A stretch of DNA of 8,498 nt from an uncultured Mycoplasmatota bacterium (GCA_948472605.1 CAOKUH010000068.1:1-8498), one strand, 5' to 3'. Positions 1 through 7,680 are shown, counted from the stretch's first letter. The notes: generated from the letters alone by a model not told the origin. Translations and numbers: made by a program.

Positions 1-19
1 GCTTAGGAGGATTTTAGAA

Positions 20-355
20 ATGGATTTAAAATTAAATATTTATGAAAAAAGAAAAATAATTAAGACTTATACAGCAGAAACATATGACTTAATGTTTGGT
101 ACTGTAGAGGATTTATTAAATATTATTGATATTGATAATGTTCAAGCAGGGGATAAAACAGAATTAATTAAAGCTATTGTAAAAGTATTTGCACATTCTA
201 TGGATATTGTTAAACCATTACTTAAAGATATATTTGAAGGATTGACAGATGAAGAATTAAGAAAAACATCTATAAAAGAAATTGTAGATGTTTTAGCTGA
301 TATAGTAACATATTCAATTAATCAAATAACTAAAGATGGTAATGGAAAAAACTAG
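20..355 (+). CDS. Tail assembly chaperone, short form (gpG-like)
   Basis: A 111-residue acidic, mostly helical protein with no membrane segment. It lies directly upstream of the tape measure gene, where siphoviruses carry the chaperone that keeps the tape measure soluble and recruits tube subunits. The N-terminal half has the look of Firmicute tail chaperones (YDLMFGTVEDLLNIID at about residues 22-37), followed by amphipathic helices. The start is set by a strong AGGAGG at 5-10, nine bases before the ATG. That Shine-Dalgarno overlaps a possible TAG at 4-6, which could be the end of the preceding gene, probably the major tail protein, although too little is visible to call it. The TAG stop at 353-355 follows the slippery heptamer immediately, so most ribosomes should end here and a minority make the longer form. 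The family assignment rests on position, size and the frameshift arrangement more than on any catalytic motif. Confidence 0.85.
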   Translation: MDLKLNIYEKRKIIKTYTAETYDLMFGTVEDLLNIIDIDNVQAGDKTELIKAIVKVFAHSMDIVKPLLKDIFEGLTDEELRKTSIKEIVDVLADIVTYSINQITKDGNGKN

Positions 356-573
356 AAGAGGGGGACATACCTGATGTTCCCCTATATCAAATTTTTTTTG
401 AATTGGAAATGCAAATATGTGAGCGATTCCCTATGGTTACGCCATTTTCAATAAGAAAAGAAAAAATAAAGGAAGTATTTTTATTAGTCAGAAGATTAAA
501 TATTTATGATAGTAAAGATGAAACAAAAAAGAAAAACATAAAGAGAATACCAGCTGGAGACAGCTGGTTTTAA
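20..573 (+). CDS. Tail assembly chaperone, -1 frameshift fusion (gpGT-like)
   Basis: The predicted long product shares the first 111 residues of the short chaperone, then slips -1 at A AAA AAC (346-352) and continues in the other frame from CTA at 352 to the TAA at 571-573, giving about 184 residues. The added 73-residue part begins LEEGDIPDVPLYQ, contains FELEMQICERFPMVTPF and ends in PAGDSWF. This is a coherent protein sequence that fills what would otherwise be a 243-bp gap before the tape measure. The -1 frame has a TAA at 340-342, so the frames overlap as open reading only over 343-355, exactly where the heptamer lies. No convincing start with a ribosome binding site exists inside the extension; ATG 409 has none. 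In lambda the T extension contacts the tape measure, and the same role is inferred here. Confidence 0.82.
346..352 (+). promoter_or_regulatory. -1 programmed frameshift slippery heptamer
   Basis: A canonical X XXY YYZ heptamer, A AAA AAC, is read in the zero frame as ..A AAA AAC and is followed at once by the TAG stop. P- and A-site tRNAs can re-pair with AAA AAA after a one-base backward slip. It sits inside the 13-base window in which both the chaperone frame and the -1 frame are open. Confidence 0.85.
361..382 (+). promoter_or_regulatory. Frameshift-stimulating RNA hairpin
   Basis: GGGGACAT (361-368) pairs with ATGT (374-377) and CCCC (379-382), leaving one bulged T at 378 and the 5-base loop ACCTG (369-373). 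The resulting 8-bp stem is unusually GC-rich for this AT-rich DNA. It begins 8 bases after the slippery heptamer, inside the usual spacing range for stimulatory elements. It lies within the coding sequence of the frameshift extension. Pairing was worked out by eye and no folding energy was computed. Confidence 0.7.
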
Positions 574-598
574 TTTGCGTAAAAAGAGGTGAACAAGA

Positions 599-3500
599 AT
601 GCCGAATGGAGAAGATATAACAACTAAATATAAACTTGATATATCAGAATTTAAAAAAAATATAACTGAAGCAAATAATTTAATGAAGGTTTCAAAATCA
701 GAATTTAGTAAAGCAAGTGCAGGTTTAGATGATTGGTCAAAATCAAGTGATGGTTTGAATGCCAAATTGAAACAATTAAAAACATCAGTAGAAGCACAAA
801 CATCAAAGTTAAAAGCATATCAATCTGAATTACAAACTGCTCAAAAGTATGAAAAATTATCTGCTACCGAAGTTGAAAATTTAAAACAAAAATTAGAAGA
901 AGCCAAAAAGACTTATGGAGAAAATTCTGATGAAGTTAGAAATTTAGAGAGCCAATTAAACAAAGCAGAATCCGCTCACTCATCTATGAAAAAACAAGTT
1001 GCAGATTTAACTGTTGCTGTAAATAATCAAGAAGCAACTGTAACAAAAACTGAGAAGGAATTTAGTAATTATAGTGCAAAATTAAAAGAAGTACAATCTG
1101 CAGAAGAAAAAGCCAAAAGTGCAACCAGTCAATTATCAAGCACAATAGAATCACAACAAAGTGCAGTTAATAAGGCAAAGGAAGCATATAAAGAAGCAGT
1201 AATACAGTATGGTAGGAATTCTGCTGAAGCAAGAAATTTAGCAAAAGACGTAAAAACTCTATCCAATGATTTAGATGAAAACAAAATTAGAATGGAGAAT
1301 GCTGATAAAGCAGCAGACGAACTAGATAAAAGTATAAAGGAGACAGGCAATTCTGCAAATGAAGCTTCGCAAGGTGGATTTACTGTTATGAAAGGAGTTC
1401 TAGCAAATTTAGCGACAGATGCTATTGAAGCTGGAATCGGGGCCTTGAAAAGATTAGGAGGAGCTATACTTGATGTAGGAAAACAAGCAATAGCAGAATA
1501 TAGTGATTACGAACAATTAGTTGGTGGTGTTGAAACTTTATTTAAAGATAGTGCACCTATAGTTGAAAATTATGCAAATAATGCATATAAAACAGCAGGG
1601 CTTTCTGCTAATGGTTACATGGAAACTGTTACAAGTTTTTCTGCTAGTCTACTTCAAAGTTTGAATAATGATACTGCAAAAACTGCTGAATATGCTAACA
1701 GAGCAATTATTGATATGTCTGATAATTCTAATAAAATGGGAACATCAATAGAAAGCATTCAAAATGCATATAATGGTTTTGCCAAACAAAACTATACCAT
1801 GTTAGATAATTTAAAACTTGGATATGGTGGAACAAAAGAGGAAATGGTAAGACTTATAAAAGATGCTGCAAAACTAAAAGATGTACAAAAGGAATTAGGC
1901 GTTACAGTAGATTCTAATAGCATGTCATTTGGAAATATAGTAAATGCAATAAGTGTTGTTCAAAAAAATATGGATATTATGGGAACTACTTCGAAAGAAG
2001 CTAGTACGACAATTCAAGGTAGTATAGGTTCTATGAAATCTGCATGGACAAATCTATTAACAGGAATGGCAGACGAAAATGCAGACTTTGATACATTATT
2101 ATCTAATTTTATTAATAGTATAGGTACAGTAGCAGAGAATTTGTTTCCAAGAATTATTAAAGTTATAGGTACTATAGGTGGACTTATTAAAGATAATCTT
2201 CCTCAAATAGAAGAACAAATTAAAACGTGGTTAAGTAATTTGATGAACAAAATTATCGATGGATTACCTCAACAATATCAAGAACTTGCAAAATCAATCA
2301 AAGAAGGTTTAGGAACTGCTTTTGAAATGGCTCAAAATGCATTTAAGTGGATTATAGACAACGGAGAGATAGTTATTTCATTATTAGCTGGAATTGCAAG
2401 TGGTTTTTTAGCTTTTAATGTTGGTTCTATGATAATGGGAGTTGTAAATGCTTTTAAGGCATTTAAACTTGCGAATGAAGGAGCAACAATTGCTCAATGG
2501 TTATTAAATGCAGCAATGTCAGCAAATCCTATAGGAATTGTAGCGGTTGCTATAGGTGCATTAATAACAGTGATTGGTCTATTAATTGCAAATTGGGATA
2601 AAGTTAAAGAAATTGGTTCTAAATGCTGGGATACAATTAAAAATACGTGGACTGCAGCAGGTGAGTGGTTTAACTCAAATGTAGTAGAATCAATTAAAAA
2701 TGCTTTTAGTAGTATTGGCAAAGATGTTTCAAATAAATTTACTGAGGCAAAAGAAAGTATAACTGACTCATGGAACAATGTTTCAAATTGGTTTGTATCA
2801 AATGTAGTAGAACCTTTGAAAAATAAATTTAATTCATTAATCGCATTTTTTGGAGATGATTTTGAAGGAAATGTGCGAGATGTATTTTATGAACTAGGTG
2901 ATAGTATAGGCGGAATATTTGGAGATATAGTTTCAAATATTGGTGATATAATAATTGGAATAGTTACTATTTTTCAAAATAATTTCGATATAATAAAAAC
3001 TATTGTTCAAACTGCAATCAATGTTATAAAAGCTATATTTAGTGGAGATTTCGAAAGTATTAGAGATATTGTATCAAATGCGTTTGAAGTAATATCAAGT
3101 AAAATAGCAAACACTTTTAATAATATAAAAGGTATTTTTACAATAGTAGTAGATACAATGATAGCAGTATTTACTCCTGTTGCTGACTGGATTTCAAGTA
3201 ATGTAGTAGAACCAATTAAAAATTTCTTTCAACCTTTGGTCGATTGGTTCTCAATAATATGGAATAATATAAAAGCAGTTATAGAAATAACAATAAACAC
3301 AATAAGTACGACAATATCCACAGTTTTTAATGAAATTCAAACGACTACACAAAATGTGTGGAATATTATAAAAATCACGATCACTAATATAATAAACGGT
3401 ATTAGATATACTATAACAAATGTTATAAATAGCATTAAGTTTACAGTTAGTAGTGTTTGGAACAGTGTGAAGTCATCAACACACGAGGCGTGGAATAACG

Positions 3501-4015
3501 TAAAATCTACAATTACAAATGCAATAGAATCAGCTAAGAATGCGGTTTCAAATATAGTTAATAGTATTAAAGATATTGTAAGAAATATTTTTAATGGCAT
3601 TAAACCAAAGCTAGAATTAAGTTTACCACACGTAAGTGTAGATGGTGGTGAGGCACCATGGGGAATTGCTGGACAAGGTAGACTTCCCAACTTTCGTGTG
3701 AATTGGAATGCATTAGGTGGGGTTATAGACAAACCTACAATATTTTTTACTGCACAAGGTTTGCAAGGAGCAGGAGAAGCAGGAGCGGAAGCAATTGTTC
3801 CGCTTGAAAGAAACAAATACTGGATAAAAGCAGTAGCAAATGAAATGAAAAATCAATTAAGGAATGATGCTTCTAATATAAATAATGTAAATAATGTTTC
3901 AAATACAACATCAAATGTTAATAATTTTACTCAAATAATAAATGCACCTAAGCAACCTTCAAGACTAGAGTTATACAGACAAACAAGAAATTTATTGAAT
4001 TTAAAAACAACATAA
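599..4015 (+). CDS. Tail tape measure protein
   Basis: An 1138-residue tape measure protein, the internal rod that sets tail length and is ejected ahead of the DNA. Residues about 1-255 are K/E/Q/S-rich and heptad-like, predicting long coiled coil. Residues about 300-500 match the TP901-type tape measure core (GGVETLFKDSAPIVENYA from 309, and the MGTSIESIQNAYNGFAKQN region). Two hydrophobic stretches at about 590-617 and 634-665 could act as membrane-inserting segments. Residues 886-1006 form an 11-residue repeat array, and GAGEAGAEAIVPL at about 1057-1069 is the conserved C-terminal signature. No peptidase or lysozyme motif is apparent. The ATG at 599 has AAAGAGGTG upstream at suitable distance and begins 25 bp after the chaperone fusion stop. 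The gene ends 20 bp before Dit. The identification is secure. Confidence 0.96.
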   Translation: MPNGEDITTKYKLDISEFKKNITEANNLMKVSKSEFSKASAGLDDWSKSSDGLNAKLKQLKTSVEAQTSKLKAYQSELQTAQKYEKLSATEVENLKQKLEEAKKTYGENSDEVRNLESQLNKAESAHSSMKKQVADLTVAVNNQEATVTKTEKEFSNYSAKLKEVQSAEEKAKSATSQLSSTIESQQSAVNKAKEAYKEAVIQYGRNSAEARNLAKDVKTLSNDLDENKIRMENADKAADELDKSIKETGNSANEASQGGFTVMKGVLANLATDAIEAGIGALKRLGGAILDVGKQAIAEYSDYEQLVGGVETLFKDSAPIVENYANNAYKTAGLSANGYMETVTSFSASLLQSLNNDTAKTAEYANRAIIDMSDNSNKMGTSIESIQNAYNGFAKQNYTMLDNLKLGYGGTKEEMVRLIKDAAKLKDVQKELGVTVDSNSMSFGNIVNAISVVQKNMDIMGTTSKEASTTIQGSIGSMKSAWTNLLTGMADENADFDTLLSNFINSIGTVAENLFPRIIKVIGTIGGLIKDNLPQIEEQIKTWLSNLMNKIIDGLPQQYQELAKSIKEGLGTAFEMAQNAFKWIIDNGEIVISLLAGIASGFLAFNVGSMIMGVVNAFKAFKLANEGATIAQWLLNAAMSANPIGIVAVAIGALITVIGLLIANWDKVKEIGSKCWDTIKNTWTAAGEWFNSNVVESIKNAFSSIGKDVSNKFTEAKESITDSWNNVSNWFVSNVVEPLKNKFNSLIAFFGDDFEGNVRDVFYELGDSIGGIFGDIVSNIGDIIIGIVTIFQNNFDIIKTIVQTAINVIKAIFSGDFESIRDIVSNAFEVISSKIANTFNNIKGIFTIVVDTMIAVFTPVADWISSNVVEPIKNFFQPLVDWFSIIWNNIKAVIEITINTISTTISTVFNEIQTTTQNVWNIIKITITNIINGIRYTITNVINSIKFTVSSVWNSVKSSTHEAWNNVKSTITNAIESAKNAVSNIVNSIKDIVRNIFNGIKPKLELSLPHVSVDGGEAPWGIAGQGRLPNFRVNWNALGGVIDKPTIFFTAQGLQGAGEAGAEAIVPLERNKYWIKAVANEMKNQLRNDASNINNVNNVSNTTSNVNNFTQIINAPKQPSRLELYRQTRNLLNLKTT
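2666..3225 (+). repeat. Three dispersed W-x2-SNVVE-x2-KN segments in the tape measure gene
   Basis: A short motif recurs at residues 690 (WFNSNVVESIKN), 731 (WFVSNVVEPLKN) and 864 (WISSNVVEPIKN). The DNA is also close: AATGTAGTAGAA occurs in all three copies, and the second and third continue into ACC. The spacing is 41 and 133 residues. This suggests internal duplication within the helical C-terminal half of the protein, upstream of the tighter 11-residue array. Confidence 0.7.
3254..3616 (+). repeat. Eleven 11-residue (33-bp) repeats inside the tape measure gene
   Basis: Residues 886-1006 split without gaps into eleven consecutive 11-residue units. The consensus is roughly N-(I/V)-(W/I/F)-N-x-(I/V)-K-x-x-(I/V)-(T/S); examples are NVWNIIKITIT, NIINGIRYTIT, NVINSIKFTVS and EAWNNVKSTIT. 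Tryptophans at 888, 921, 954 and 965 are spaced 33, 33 and 11 residues apart, all at unit position 3. The DNA copies are diverged, so the repeat is conserved at protein level. Tape measure proteins of Gram-positive siphoviruses commonly carry W/F repeats of 11-residue period, and these are thought to reflect helical register against the tail tube. Confidence 0.85.
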
Positions 4016-4035
4016 GAATAGGAGGCAAGAGTAAG

Positions 4036-4896
4036 ATGTTTGTATTAAAAGTTGAAAATTCCAAAGGATATGTACTTGAACTTACTGATAATGAAGAAAA
4101 CTATCAGATTACGAATATAGAAGGATTAGATCCTCCAAAAGCAGATATAAATACATCAAGTTATGCAAATAACGATGGATTTTCTTTTAATGGTTCTAAA
4201 ATAAAAGATAGAGAAATTGTAATAACTATGAAGATTAATGGAGATGTTGAGGAAAATAGACTAAAACTGTATAAATATTTTAGGATTAAAGAATGGTGTA
4301 AAATTTATTATAAGAGCGAATTAAGAGATGTTTTTATTGAAGGCTATGTTCAAACAATGGATGCACCGAAATTTACTCAAAATACAACTGCTCAAATTTC
4401 TATCTTATGTCCAGATCCATACTTTAAAGATGTTGAAATAATGGTACAAAGCATATCAAAAATTATAAAAAAATTCGTTTTCCCTTTTTCTATAGATATG
4501 AAAGAGCCAACTATTGTTTCTGAGGTTGAACTTGAAAAGATATCAAATATTGTAAATGATAGTGAAACAGAAACTGGTTTAATGATTAATATATTATTTA
4601 TGGGAACTGTAAATAAATTAGAAATTCGCAATATTGATACAGGGAAAAATATAATTATTGATTATGAATTTAAGAAAAATGATAAGTTGATAATTAACTG
4701 TAATAGAGGAAATAAGACTGTAATTTTAACAAGAGATGCGGTTAAGTATAATTTAATTCCTTTTATTAGAAAAGGATATACTTTTTTTCAATTGGAAATG
4801 GGAGATAATCAATTTAGTTTTTTGGCAGATGATGGAGCAGATGACATGTTAGTAGATATTAATTTAAGCAATTATAAAATATATTCAGGAGTTTAG
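4036..4896 (+). CDS. Distal tail protein (Dit), phage tail family
   Basis: A 286-residue Dit-like protein, the ring-forming hub that joins the tail tube to the tail tip and carries receptor-binding proteins. The N-terminal part (about 1-135) has the typical pattern: a strand-rich start, a stretch on the desired ring fold (ADINTSSYANNDGFSFNGSK at about 36-55), REIVITMKI, an arginine/lysine-rich segment, then a cluster ending PDPYFKD at 126-132. The last is a common landmark at the end of the Dit ring domain. The C-terminal half is beta-rich and probably the galectin-like domain. The start has AGGAGG at 4020-4025, ten bases before the ATG. Position between tape measure and Gp37-like genes is the standard order. 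Its stop lies 5 bp before the next start, so coupled translation is likely. Confidence 0.9.
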   Translation: MFVLKVENSKGYVLELTDNEENYQITNIEGLDPPKADINTSSYANNDGFSFNGSKIKDREIVITMKINGDVEENRLKLYKYFRIKEWCKIYYKSELRDVFIEGYVQTMDAPKFTQNTTAQISILCPDPYFKDVEIMVQSISKIIKKFVFPFSIDMKEPTIVSEVELEKISNIVNDSETETGLMINILFMGTVNKLEIRNIDTGKNIIIDYEFKKNDKLIINCNRGNKTVILTRDAVKYNLIPFIRKGYTFFQLEMGDNQFSFLADDGADDMLVDINLSNYKIYSGV

Positions 4897-4901
4897 GCTA
4901 T

Positions 4902-6056
4902 ATGGAAGATTTTTGTTTATTAGATAAAGAATTAAATAGAAGATATATAATTGATACATATTCAAGCGTTATATGGGCAAAAAGATATAATACAGTTGGC
5001 GATTGCGAACTAGTTATTTCTGCTACAGAAGATAATTTTAACAAAGTAAAAGAATGTAAATATATTTCTCGTAATGATGATGATATGGTTTGTAAAATTG
5101 AAAAAATAGAAATACAAACAGATGAAGAAAATGGCAGTCAACTTATTATTACAGGTACTGATATAAAAGATATGTTAAATCAAAGAATAGTTGAAAAACA
5201 AACTAATTTTAATGGTCTAGTAGAAGATTATATTAGAAAATTAATTATTGATTCTATTATTAGTCCAACAAATCCAGATAGAAAGATTAAAAATTTCATA
5301 CTTGCTGATAAAGTAGGATTTACAGAAAAAATAAGTGAACAAGTAACTTATGATTATGTAGGAATTAAAATACAAGAACTATGTCAACAATTCGGATGGG
5401 GATATAAAGTTGCTATTGATGATGGTAACTTTATTTTTTCATTGTATAAAGGTGAAGATAGAAGCCAATATGTTACATTTTCAGAAGATTATGATAATAT
5501 TTCAAAAACAGACTATCAAAAAGATGATAGCAATATAAAAAATGTTGCTTTAGTTGCTGGAGAAGGAGAAGGTGTAGCAAGAGTAACTACAAGTATTGGT
5601 GGAGGAATCGGTGCTGATAGATACGAATTATTTGTTGATGCTCGTAATCTTTCTAGTGAGATTGGTTATGATGATTTATTGAAAAGTTATCCAAATGGTA
5701 AAGAAAAAAATATAAATAATGTAATATATTATCAAGTTAATAATGAGAATATTGCAATTCTTACTAAAAATGAAAAACAAGAAATTACTAAAGTTCAATT
5801 GTGTAATAATGTTTATGTTGAAAGCTTAAAAAATACAGGGTATGAAAAAATGGCTACATATACATCTGTTACATCTTTTATAGGAGAGATTATATCTGGA
5901 ATAAATTATACGTATAAAGAAGATTATGATTTAGGAAGCATTGTTAATATTGTTAATAAGTATGGAATTTCTGACAAAGTAAGAATAAGTGAAATAATAG
6001 AAAGTCAAGACGATAATGGTTACAGTATAGAACCAACTTTTGAAAGTGTAGAATAA
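4902..6056 (+). CDS. Tail-tip hub protein, siphovirus Gp37-like (short Tal)
   Basis: A 384-residue tail-associated protein that should sit below Dit at the tail tip. Family landmarks are the N-terminal W25-AKRYNTVGDCELVI segment, matching the W-x-x-RY-x3-GDFEL pattern, followed by alternating strands ending in ITGTDIKDML, a helical stretch with LVEDYIRKLI, and a KISEQVTYDYVGIKIQELCQQFGWGYKV-like core (described in pieces: ISEQVTYDYVG, then LCQQFGWGYKV). The C-terminal part ends DKVRISEIIESQDD-NGYSIEPTFE, typical of Gp37-like proteins. No lysozyme, CHAP or NlpC/P60 motif is visible, and at this length it lacks the long C-terminal extension of many Tal proteins. CAGGAG at 4886-4891 lies ten bases before the ATG and overlaps the end of Dit. 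Confidence 0.88.
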   Translation: MEDFCLLDKELNRRYIIDTYSSVIWAKRYNTVGDCELVISATEDNFNKVKECKYISRNDDDMVCKIEKIEIQTDEENGSQLIITGTDIKDMLNQRIVEKQTNFNGLVEDYIRKLIIDSIISPTNPDRKIKNFILADKVGFTEKISEQVTYDYVGIKIQELCQQFGWGYKVAIDDGNFIFSLYKGEDRSQYVTFSEDYDNISKTDYQKDDSNIKNVALVAGEGEGVARVTTSIGGGIGADRYELFVDARNLSSEIGYDDLLKSYPNGKEKNINNVIYYQVNNENIAILTKNEKQEITKVQLCNNVYVESLKNTGYEKMATYTSVTSFIGEIISGINYTYKEDYDLGSIVNIVNKYGISDKVRISEIIESQDDNGYSIEPTFESVE

Positions 6057-6072
6057 ATAGGAGGTTAAAAAA

Positions 6073-7656
6073 ATGGTAAATGATGTTAAATATGAAGTAA
6101 ATGCAGGATTTTTTGATGCAATAGATAGAGATAGATTGTATTCAGCAGAAGATATGAATAGACCATATCGCAAATTAATTAGTAATGGTGTTTTTGCAAC
6201 TCCAAAAGGAACACCATCAGATAATTTACAAGTTTTTTCAGCAAATGATGAGATGGATATAATTGTTTTTAAAGGAGAGGCTATTATAGGTGATAAGTGG
6301 TTTGAAAATCCAAGTAACTTAATAATTACTATACCTCAAAATTCAAAGATATTAACTAGAATCGATAGTATAGTTGCTCAAATAGATAAAACACAAGCAG
6401 GTAGAGTAGGAAATATAGTATACAGACAAGGTGCAGCATCAAGTAATCCAGTTCATCCAGATATTAATGCAGAAGAAAATATAATTGAATTTAGATTAGC
6501 TGATATTAGAGTAAGTCCATCCTGTGTAAAAATTACACAGGATTTAATTACGGATTGCAGAGGAAGTGAGGAATGTCCTTGGATTACAAGTTTAATTTAT
6601 CAAGTAGATACTAGTACTTTATATGCACAATGGCAAGAAGCTTATAGAAATTATTTTGAAGAACAGCAAGAATCAAATAGTAATTATACTGAGGAATTTA
6701 AACTAATGTTATCTAACTTTTTTGATGAAGAACAACAAGCTTTTACAAATTGGTTTAATAGCATCAAAGAAAATTTAAGTGAAGATGCAGCAGGAAATTT
6801 ACTAAATCAACTAGATGAATTAACACATAAATTCAACAGTGAGATTAAAATTGCAGTTGGAATAGATGAACCTAAAAATGGTGAGGAAATTTGGTTAAAA
6901 ACGCAAAGTGAAAATTTATTTGATGAAACACAGATGATTCCAAATGCTGCTATAGATGAGTACGGAGTATTGACACCGCAGACTGGATTTAATGTTTCAA
7001 ATTTTATAAAAGTAAAAAAAGGGGATACTCTAAAGATAAATTTTAAAAGCTCAGGACTTATTTCAGGAGGATATGCTGGATATAAAACATATTGCTTTTA
7101 TGATGACAATCAAGAAGCGATAAAAGCACATAATTATGATGAAAGTAGTTTATCAATTCCTGTTACTGCTGATGGATTTTTTAGGATTTCATACAATAGG
7201 GGACTTATTGTTGAAATATATAATATTAATGGAGGAAAAATACTTTTAAAGGATGGAGACACATATACAACATTTATTGATTTTAATGATGTAAAAACGA
7301 AATTAGATAAATTATATCCCAATGTATATTCCACAAAAGAAACTAGAATAGGTACTACAGAAGATGGAAGAGGAGTTTATAGAAGAAGAGTAGATGTAGC
7401 TGATATTAAATCAAGTCAAATCGATAAAAACAATACCTTAAATTTTCTAATTGAAAATTTGGACTATGTGAAGGCGGTTTTAGGCGGTTTTAGGCTTGAA
7501 AATAATAATAAATCATTTGTGCCTTGGAATTTTTATAATCCTGTACTAAAATCGGGTACAGGAGCCTATTATACTGGATCAGCAATTAATTATTTTACAA
7601 GTTTTGCTGGTACAAATGTATATTTTGAACTTACATATGTAAAGACAACAGAGTAA
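6073..7656 (+). CDS. Baseplate / receptor-binding tail protein
   Basis: A 527-residue modular protein. Residues 1-175 form a beta-rich attachment domain ending in the landmark ITQDLITDCRG...CPWITS (about 155-172), a variant of the D-x-R-x5-CGW motif common in Firmicute baseplate proteins. It is followed by QVDTSTLYAQWQEAY and a helical, acidic spacer (about 178-262). At 280 a new module starts with ENLFDE and contains NFIKVKKGDTLKI, resembling jelly-roll modules that decorate phage tail fibres; sugar binding is inferred, not shown. Residues 418-442 (YSTKETRIGTTEDGRGVYRR) match a recurrent phage tail element usually written YSTEE-x-xG-x-W-x-DGKPIY. The C-terminus, ending YVKTTE, is strand-rich. 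TAGGAGG at 6058-6064 is eight bases before the ATG. It is most likely the host-recognition protein, with the exact receptor unknown. Confidence 0.8.
   Translation: MVNDVKYEVNAGFFDAIDRDRLYSAEDMNRPYRKLISNGVFATPKGTPSDNLQVFSANDEMDIIVFKGEAIIGDKWFENPSNLIITIPQNSKILTRIDSIVAQIDKTQAGRVGNIVYRQGAASSNPVHPDINAEENIIEFRLADIRVSPSCVKITQDLITDCRGSEECPWITSLIYQVDTSTLYAQWQEAYRNYFEEQQESNSNYTEEFKLMLSNFFDEEQQAFTNWFNSIKENLSEDAAGNLLNQLDELTHKFNSEIKIAVGIDEPKNGEEIWLKTQSENLFDETQMIPNAAIDEYGVLTPQTGFNVSNFIKVKKGDTLKINFKSSGLISGGYAGYKTYCFYDDNQEAIKAHNYDESSLSIPVTADGFFRISYNRGLIVEIYNINGGKILLKDGDTYTTFIDFNDVKTKLDKLYPNVYSTKETRIGTTEDGRGVYRRRVDVADIKSSQIDKNNTLNFLIENLDYVKAVLGGFRLENNNKSFVPWNFYNPVLKSGTGAYYTGSAINYFTSFAGTNVYFELTYVKTTE
7473..7492 (+). 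repeat. Perfect 10-bp tandem duplication in the receptor-binding gene
   Basis: GGCGGTTTTA occurs twice head-to-tail, and a third partial GGC follows. The frame in use reads VKAVLGGFRLENN and continues to a convincing tail-protein C-terminus. Because the unit is 10 bp, loss or gain of one copy would shift frame. By hand translation, loss leads to a stop near 7548. Confidence 0.8.
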
Positions 7657-7680
7657 TTAAATAGATTTTAGTAAGAAATA

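Noticed and set aside
1..6. Last codon and TAG of an upstream gene (probably major tail protein)
   Set aside because: Only six bases are available. A stop overlapping the Shine-Dalgarno is plausible, but the frame cannot be tested.
361..399. Hairpin 361-382 with the T8 run at 392-399 as a transcription terminator
   Set aside because: The T-run begins nine bases after the stem, too far for an intrinsic terminator. Both lie inside the open -1 frame just upstream of the tape measure, where termination would make no sense.
393..399. Second slippery heptamer T TTT TTT in the frameshift extension
   Set aside because: It is in phase in the extension frame, but a further -1 slip soon reaches a stop and yields nothing recognisable. 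It is more likely coincidental Ile-Phe-Phe coding.
409..573. Independent small gene starting at ATG 409
   Set aside because: There is no ribosome binding site, the start is in the middle of a continuous sensible sequence that begins at the frameshift site, and the frameshift explanation covers the whole stretch.
3337..3816. 159-codon open frame on the - strand
   Set aside because: It lies antisense inside the tape measure gene, in the repeat region. The hydrophobic, low-complexity translation is what the reverse of N/I/T/K-rich codons gives, and no ribosome binding site is present.
4016..4035. Small RNA, promoter or operator in the short gaps between tail genes
   Set aside because: The gaps at 574-598, 4016-4035, 4897-4901, 6057-6072 and 8348-8366 contain ribosome binding sites but no promoter-like pair of boxes or further inverted repeats that I could support.
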